A stretch of 64,000 nucleotides of DNA from Sipunculus nudus (Eukaryota; Annelida; Sipuncula; Golfingiida; Sipunculidae), in the NCBI GenBank assembly GCA_026874595.1, contig CM049317.1, positions 46,958,401 through 47,022,400 on the forward strand. The letters run 5' to 3'. Shown here piece after piece: positions 56,690 through 64,000 of this stretch (position 1 is the first letter of the stretch; each line of letters opens with the position of its first letter). The position numbers were made by a program, and so were the translations under genes. Below the pieces are notes generated by a model that did no database searches, was not told the DNA's origin, and saw only the letters and a program-made list of their open reading frames with translations.

Positions 56690-59210
56690 GATTGCTAATA
56701 TATAGTTTACTTTATCCCGTAAAGTTAAACCTTAGAACTTGCATTTGCTTCGAACCATGCATGCCGGGAAAACCCCACATCTATAAAAATCTGTATCTCC
56801 ATTAATATGTCAATTCTTTCAGAATATCATAATCAAAGCTACCGTGAAATAGTGGAATTGGTATTTACTTGTATACTACATAGCACTGAGGTGGCATACG
56901 CAAGTTTTGATCAAAATTTCATTAAGGGACATTCTGTTTAAAATGTTCAGAATTGTCTCTGTTAAGTATAATGTCAGATAGACATGTAACCGTTGCATGA
57001 ATCTATTAACGACATTATGAAACCACTTATATTTGCATATACACATATACACAAGATTTTATTCGCTCTAATAAGTTCATGTCACGCAATAATATGAACA
57101 TACTTAAAGCTGTTTTCCCCTTTAAGTTAAGAAATTACTTAAAAGTGTTTGTTTTATCGTGCAACTTAAGTTCAGTCCATATTAGGAGTCATGTTTCATA
57201 ATTAAGCATTATTACTTACAGTTCGTATAACTGAGGGTGTAACATTGCATTTATTTCATTTCCGAGTTATTGCCTTCTCATTTGTGTGTGGGGGTAAACA
57301 TGATACAATATATCACCTGCCAACGGTCATGCGAATCATTGTTTAGTTAAATTGCCCAGTCATTCGCATATATTATTATTTGAGGCCCCGAATTATTAGT
57401 TTCCCTGTCAAATACGTAATATTGGATTTTTCGGTAAGCGAAGAAACTTCTCTGAATATTCTTATCCTTTTTATTCAGCGGTATTCATGTATGCTGAGCC
57501 ACGTACATGCAGCTGAAAGGCTAGACCAAGTTGGGGTTCGATTATGAGCGGGGGTAATATAACAAAACAACGTTAATTACCTTCGACCATGTGAGACAAA
57601 TCAGTTATATATACTTATATAATATAAGCATTGTTTACAGCCCAGTAAAATGTTTTGCAAATCGTAAAGGTTTACTCGGCGTGTCATTCGCGATGCCATG
57701 GGTGATCCACCTTGTAAAACTTAACGTGATGCATAATATTTCACATGGCTATTAACAATACTTATATTTTCAACACTTCAAGGCAGATAGACCCTTTAGT
57801 GTGAAGTTTAAGCCTGGCATGTGAAACATGCACGGAAGGTTTCAAATCAATATATATGATTACCTAAAGTCTGAGACACTGGAGTAAGCGAACATTTTCT
57901 AGAAAAAGGTACAAGGTTTTTTAGCCCTTTTGATTCAGAACATGTCCTGGAGAGAATAAGAGGTTTAAAGAAACTTTAAAGCGATAACGTTCATATTATC
58001 AAAGACCCGTCCATTATTTTTGTCATCTTGGGATTGACTGTAAACAAAAAAAATATATAGACTGGTACCCAGCACTATTGTGATAGCCGAATCACAAGGT
58101 TGCATATTATTCTGTGTGGATTTACCAATTAATGGAACCAATGAAGTGTCAAAGGAAGATGCTGTCATTTTAATTTTTTTTCATGTGAAAAGTTACTGCC
58201 AAGCATTATATACTGGTTTAGCGCTTAGAAAAGGGCAGGGATGGTTTATTTAGTTGATTGACAAATGTTAGGCCAATACTTAAACCAACACGGATTAACT
58301 TGTCTGTGTTATTATATTACCATTATGTTGCTGATTCTTCCATGTTTCCGAGTCCTCATGGTACATATATTGGCCGACGCTCAACGTGGCATTCTTAATA
58401 TCCGCATGTGTGCACGTCAGTTGGTTTCTGTGGTCCGCTTTGAAATACTGAGCGGCAGATGTACATCGTACACTAATGGTAAAACTATCACTTTTCTTTA
58501 GGCAACAATCAACAGCGGTCGGTCAAGTCAATTTTTTTTATGTTACGCCTACGAGCGCATGTATGTCGTAAATTATCAGGTCACAAAACAGGTAGACCAT
58601 TCGCGGTTATGCACCTGGTGACCTTTTATTCACGGTATAGCTGTTGTGAGGTTCAGTATACGCTTGATTTTGTACATTTTTCATCTTTCGTAAGATATAA
58701 AGTTCATGAATTGTTTTCAGTGGATCGAAACATGGGGCGTTTCTGTGCCAAGTTTAAATAAACACAGTACCCAATGTATCACGATATATGGATGAAACAC
58801 TTTCAAGCGTGTATACTCTGTACAAGCAAAAGCATGTTATGCATAATTACCTATGAGGAAAGGAATCTTTTAGATGTGAGACGGCGACGTTATCTGATAT
58901 CATTTTCAGGCATCTGGTTGACTAGCCAGGTCAATATACTCATCTGTATCAGTAAAGCAGTAAATAAGGAAATTCTTCGTGTAACCTTCAATATTCACAC
59001 CTACGTCAATCATGTATTCCTTTTATCTATGAACAGTTCTAACTTGCTTTAAACTATAGTCCCTGATACAAGTCCTACTGACAAAGGGAGTCATTTTTAC
59101 TTTATTGTACGTATTGCATATATTTACTAGGTTGCTTAGAGTATGTTATGAACCAACGGCACTGCGCCCACGGAGTCAAGAGATGTTATACGGTCCAGTA
59201 ACCACCCGGC
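56690..59210. other. Spacer, no gene recognised
   Basis: AT-rich, with several short open frames on the plus strand between 58265 and 59052 that show no domain or splice support. Confidence 0.3.
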
Positions 59211-59217
59211 AGGCGCT

Positions 59218-59301
59218 GATTGGCCGAGAAAGAATAGCGCTAATTGGCTAATTATTGGGGAGAGTTTGCTGCGGCTACGATCCGCTGTACGTGTATAAAT
59301 A
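59218..59301 (+). promoter_or_regulatory. Promoter-like CCAAT/TATA cluster
   Basis: Three inverted CCAAT boxes (ATTGG at 59219, 59243 and 59254) precede a consensus TATAAATA at 59294-59301. A start site near 59325-59330 would be expected. No coding exon is visible downstream before 64000, so the first exon may be untranslated or the gene may lie further right. Confidence 0.45.
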
Positions 59302-59329
59302 GGACTCTGGGGCAGGGGGGTTCTAGCAT

Positions 59330-60880
59330 CATTTCTAGAATTTGCGAAATCCTTGTTTACTTCAGAGCATTTAACCTACTTTTTTTATAATTTTGCCCGT
59401 TTACACTAAGCACACTGCATTGAGCAAACTGGGGGAACGGTTTACTTGAATGAAATCATCTTACTGTTCTTACCTTCAATTGTTTGGCTCAGGCTGATTC
59501 TCAACTAGGCAGTTTAAAAATGTACTTTTTAATTCCGAACTTGAAAACTTTTAATAGACAGAATTAAATAACTTAAATAATAGACAGAAAAAATCAAAAC
59601 ATAATATTTGTTCGGCTGTCTGTCTGTTACATTTATGTAAAGCCGAGACAGTGGCAAAAAGCTCACAAACAAGTATTTCCTCAATTGTTCATACGAAAGA
59701 ATTTTTATATATTTTTTTAGCAGCACGATTCATGTAACAAAATATGACGAAACCTGTGGCCTTAAACGTGCACATGTTTGAAATGTATAAGTAATGTATG
59801 TACGTGTTGGGATAAAAAAGCATAACTAAAAGCAGACATTTTACGTTACCCGTATTTCAAAGACTGATGATATAAAGGGACATAATCAGGAACAATATTA
59901 TGCCTATCCTTTCACCCATCAGTTCAGTTTTGCTTTCTACAAAAGTTTCCCAGCAAAATCATCCGAGCACACGGTCTCAGTACCTTGTATACGGCTGTCT
60001 AACACCTTGTTATAGCTTTGCGTGTTGGTAAACACAATCCACGCGTGTTTGTTTACCAAAACAAGGCCACGTAACTGGAGGTTGGATTGTTAGCCAGCGG
60101 GAACATGTATTTCATTTTTTGGGCCAAGTCAGTCAGGGCATCTCCTGATTGACGCGTGTTGCGGCTCCACGATGCACACCTCCCATGCGCTGTGTTTATG
60201 TTGACACCTGTGATCGCGCCCGGTCCACTGTTTTTAACACTCGTTTACAGGAGTAAGCAAACGGTCTTTAAGGCAATATTTTAGCAGGTACCCATTAATT
60301 TTAAAGGAAAGAAGCTAATTTTCTTGTTAATTCAATATGGTTTATAGGTGATTGGGCTTGTATATATCTCCCACCAGTGCTGGCTGAATTTCCACCTGTT
60401 CCATGTTCCCTCAGCTTTTGGTAAGATTACGCTCTTTACACAGCACAATTGGTAAGATTTTGCGTGCATATTAGGTAATTGCTATCATAATGATTGTATA
60501 TATTGTGTTAGATACTCTGTGCTAAATCGTGAACATGAAAGCCTCGCGAAACACTGAATAAGTCAAAATCGCGAATGTTTGGCCTCGCTAATTCTACGCA
60601 AACCCAAGTATAGTGTAAACTAATACAGGAGCTCCTCGGGGATGTGTTCTATCATCCAGTTTATTCGTCGTACACTATAGTGATTGCAGGGCCATTTCTG
60701 ACGGTTGTAAACTGTACAAGTTACATATGACACACTGGATTGGCTGGTGCTTGCAATAAATCAGATGTGGATTACAGGCTATAGAGGTACAAGGATTGAG
60801 ACGTGGTGCAACAGTAATCTCTTGGAACGTAATGTAAATAAAACGAAGGGAGATTGTAGATTACAGGATAGGAAGTAAAC
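59330..60880. other. Unassigned stretch with FOX-site palindrome and MITE arm
   Basis: Contains TTGGTAAACA (60025-60034) facing TGTTTACCAA (60050-60059) and a solo arm of the CGCGAA-rich MITE at 60530-60612. No exon recognised. Confidence 0.4.
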
Positions 60881-62778
60881 AAGTGACCCATGGGTCATGA
60901 CGCTCAGCTGACTGGGAAGAGATTCCCAAAAGGAAATTTTATCATCTGAATGGTAGTATATACCCATTCAACTGACGCATCAAACAGATTAACCAACAGG
61001 CGAGTTGTGTCTGTATTTATATATCTCAAAAATAGAGAAAAAATGTGTAAACTTTAAAAGAAATGTAGGTGGCTCCACCAGTCTACAGAAACTAATAAAA
61101 AAAAACACTTAATGGTCAATATTCATGCAAAGAATCATGGTGATCTCTGCATTTGTTGTTCAGATACTTCAGCTTTTGAATCAAAATGTCCATTATTCTG
61201 AGGGATACTTTGAGTCCTATAGCTTGAAGGATATTGGTAACAGAGACCTAATTTCAGGTTTCCACAGACACTTTTCATGGGCCTCATTGCATGACAAGAA
61301 TGAAGATTTTTAGGTCAAGTTGTTACAATTTGTCCCACGTTAACAGATGACGGCATCCTTAAAGGTCTTAAAAATAGAGAAGAAAATTCGAAAAATTGAA
61401 TAAAATACAGGTAGCACCACCAGTCTGCAGAAACTGATGAAACACTCCATAATCAATATCCATGCAAAGAATCATGGTGATCTCTGCATTAGTTTTTCAG
61501 ATAGTTCAGCTTTTGTATCAAATTGTTCATTATTCTGAGGGATAGTTTGGAGTCCTTTAGCTTGTAGGATATGGGAAACAGAGACCTAATTTCAGGTTTC
61601 TACAGACACTTTTCATGGGCCTCCTTGCTTGACAAGAATGAAGATTCTAGGTCCAGTTGTTACGATTTGTACCCTGTTGACAAATAACCACATTTTTAAA
61701 GGTCTCAAAAATAGAGAAAAATATTCGTAAAAATTTGATAAAAAATAGAAGTGGAGCACCCAGTCTGCAGAAACTGATGAAACATCTCATGGTCAATATG
61801 TATGCCGAAAATCATGACCATCAGTGTTGTATTTATTGAGATACTGCAGTTTTTGAATCAAATTTTTCATTCTTCTGGGGGGTATTTTTGAGCCCTACAG
61901 CTTAAAGGATATGGGTAACAGAGACCTAATTTCAGGTTTCCATGAAGACTTTTCATGGGTCTCCCTGTGTGTTTAGAATGAAGATTCAAGGTCCAGTTGT
62001 TATGATCTGTGCCTTGTTAACAGATGTTCATATCTTTAAAGGTCTCAAAAATAGAGAAAAAAATTCATAAAAAAAAACAAACAAATACAGGTGGTCCCAC
62101 CAGTCTGCAGAAACTGATAAAACACTCCGTGATCAATATCCATGCAAACAATTATGGTGTTCTCTGCATTAGTTGTTCAGATACTTTAGCTTTTGTATCA
62201 AATTTTCCATTATTCTGAGCTGTACTTTGGAGTGCCATAGCTCAAAGGATATGGGTAACAGAGACCTAATTTCAGGTTTCCATGGAGACTTTTTATGGGT
62301 CTCCCTGTGTGTCAAGAATGAAGATTCTAGGTCCAGTTGTTATGATTTGTGCCCTGTTAACAGATGTTCATATCTTTAAAGGTCTTAACAATAGAGAAAA
62401 AAAATTCATAAAAAACCCAAACAAATACAGGTGGTCCCACCAGTCTGCAGAAACTGATAAAACACTCCATGATCAATATCCATGCAAACAATTATGGTGA
62501 TCTCTGCATTAGTTGTTCAGATACTTTAGCTTTTGTATCAAATTTTCCATTATTCTGAGCTGTACTTTGGAGTACCATAGCTCAAAGGATATGGGTAACA
62601 GAGACCTAATTTCAGGTTTTCATAAAGACTTTTCATGGGTCTCCCCGTATGTCAAGAATGAAGATTCTAGGTCCAGTCGTTACGGTTTGTACCCTGTTGA
62701 CAGATAACTACGACGGACGACGGACAAAGAGTGATCGCTATAGCTCAGATGACTTACAGTCAGCTGAGCTAAAAACAC
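60880..62778 (+). mobile_element. Pearl-like element, copy C
   Basis: Starts CCCATGGGTCATGACGCTCA and ends AGTCAGCTGAGCTAAAAAC. It holds about five ~350-bp units marked by ATATGGGTAACAGAGACCTA; units near 62173 and 62513 are almost identical. A CGACGGACGACGGAC motif precedes the end. Confidence 0.8.
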
Positions 62779-63079
62779 GAACCACTTCTTATAAATGGTC
62801 AGATGGTGGAAACAGTGAGAACATACGAATATCACATCTGGGTTCTACAATCGGTGACAAATTCACCTTCGAAAATAATGTAGCAAAGAATTACTAAAAG
62901 GCCAACCTATAATAAGAAGTTCTTCTTGAGAAAACTGCACAGGATGAAAATGGACACAAAAATAATGGAACTTTTCTACATGTCAGTAATACAGTCTGTA
63001 CTTACATTTTGTATTGCAGGCTGGTTTGGAAATTACAGTTTCCAGTCGAGAAATAAACTTAAGGAATTGTTTCTTTGAG
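62779..63079 (+). pseudogene. Non-LTR retrotransposon RT C-terminal fragment
   Basis: One frame reads PLLINGQMVETVRTYEY, then after a stop KKFFLRKLHRMKMDTKIMEL, FYMSVIQSVLTFCIAGWFGN and SRNKLKEL. This is the thumb/C-terminal pattern (LRKL..FY.S.I.S.LTF...WFGN) of LINE reverse transcriptases. An internal TAG and loss of both ends make it a dead fragment. Its left edge is the pearl-like element. Confidence 0.75.
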
Positions 63080-64000
63080 TAAAAAGTTGGGCCTATGGAA
63101 TGTAAAAATGTGGTATGAGCTCTACTGTTGCAATGTCACACGGAAACCAAAGGCTATATTGGTGGCTCCACTCTACGTTTGTCACGGATCTCCTGCTTGG
63201 CCATGCTTGCCTCGGATACACTCTTTTTGGACATGAACTGTCGGGAATGATGCCAAGTGTGTCCTAAGGGGGTCATTTCCCATACTGTCACCTAAAACTT
63301 GAGATAATTCACTGTATTCGGCCCCTCCGCCTTCTATCAAACTATACACAAGTAAAACATAATATGTTGTAAGTAGGGTTTGAAATGAATTTTTGTCTGA
63401 AGTATAAATTCATTCACAATTAAATTTAGTCATGTCATTCCTATAACCTGTAACATTCCTATAATAAAATTCTCCCCTGTCACGGATGTGTTGTTGTGCT
63501 ATCTATTAATATCAAAATGGTTTAGCAAGCCTTCAATATATTAAAGCGCTATTATTATTGATTAAAATACTAACCTGGGTAGGATGTGTTAATATGTATA
63601 ATGGGTGGTACTGGTAGACAAGACAGAATATACCATAACTAAAAATATGATGGGTGGAAACTGCATGAATAGACAGAAAAGTCAGGACAGATAATCTATT
63701 ACTGTCCATATTAGAACTGATATTGTAACGATGCCAAGTATGTCCTAAGGGTAGCATTATCGTGAGTAAACATAAACATTTAGGATTTCGATAAAAAGGT
63801 CTATGACAGCGCAATTTGTCAGACACTACATGGTTTAGATCCCGGAAGTAAACGCGGCCCCTGGTCAACCCGTACCCCGGAGTCTATCTATGGACTAACT
63901 ACACAATAACGGGCAATATGCTAGTATTTAATAATACTCTGTTCTGCGTTTTGTTATAATTAAGCGATATTCGTGAAAGTAAAATGATCGCGAAAATAAG
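63080..64000. other. Right edge, mostly unassigned
   Basis: ATGCCAAGTGTGTCCTAAGG at ~63250 and ATGCCAAGTATGTCCTAAGG at ~63731 form a short repeated pair. GCGATATTCGTGAAAG and GATCGCGAAAATAAG at 63963-64000 look like the first arm of another CGCGAA-rich MITE cut by the window end. Confidence 0.4.

Overview
This window is genomic DNA from an animal, most likely a bivalve mollusc. The evidence is spliced genes with GT-AG introns, a cilium/flagellum gene (SPAG16), tRNA-derived SINEs, and many repeats of the clam/oyster type: blocks of ~140-150 bp or ~350 bp units that end in ACGG-rich microsatellites and resemble the 'pearl' elements known from bivalves. Four protein-coding loci can be supported; nearly everything else is transposon or tandem-repeat DNA.

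Layout. (1) 536-21559, minus strand: the first seven coding exons of SPAG16 (axonemal central-apparatus protein). They were joined by hand and are phase-consistent at every junction; the WD40 half lies beyond the left edge. Its introns hold a 4.2-kb element with a perfect 8-bp target duplication (4807-9026), a ~350-bp-unit repeat element (9914-11808), a foldback element (12440-12776), a 31-bp minisatellite of ~50 copies reaching to within about 33 bp of exon 3 (13743-15308), a 38-bp array (15893-16300) and a hAT-like element with TSD (18868-20474). (2) 21863-29153: a 7.3-kb DNA transposon, probably of the ISL2EU type, with matching terminal inverted repeats. It carries two convergent genes: an intact SWIM-YqaJ nuclease-PHD protein (plus strand, 3 exons, 574 aa) and a THAP-DDE transposase (minus strand, 2 exons) broken by a frameshift at its eighth codon. 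It starts about 300 bp upstream of the SPAG16 start codon and its nuclease gene is divergent from SPAG16. (3) 29158-43447: repeats only, namely a pogo-type MITE, microsatellites, and 66-bp, 33/32-bp and 48-bp arrays, two SINEs and several MITEs. (4) 43448-48945, minus strand: a two-exon gene for a ~1178-aa nuclear protein with two CtBP-binding-like motifs, an AT-hook, one C2H2 finger and two SUMO-type sites. (5) 49317-51155: an element with subterminal arrays of a TGTGTTT/AACACA palindrome, about 370 bp upstream of that gene. (6) 51400-64000: further pearl-like copies, one with a 384-bp SINE-like insertion flanked by a 12-bp TSD, CGCGAA-rich MITEs, a CCAAT/TATA promoter-like cluster at 59.2 kb and a reverse-transcriptase fragment at 62.8 kb.

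How things may work together. The candidate system is the two-gene transposon. Its intact nuclease ends in an ING-like PHD finger that keeps the residues known to read trimethylated H3K4, and the copy sits beside the promoter of a gene expected to be active in the male germ line. This suggests chromatin-guided, promoter-proximal insertion; it is an inference to be tested. All coordinates and splice joins were made by eye, with no database search.
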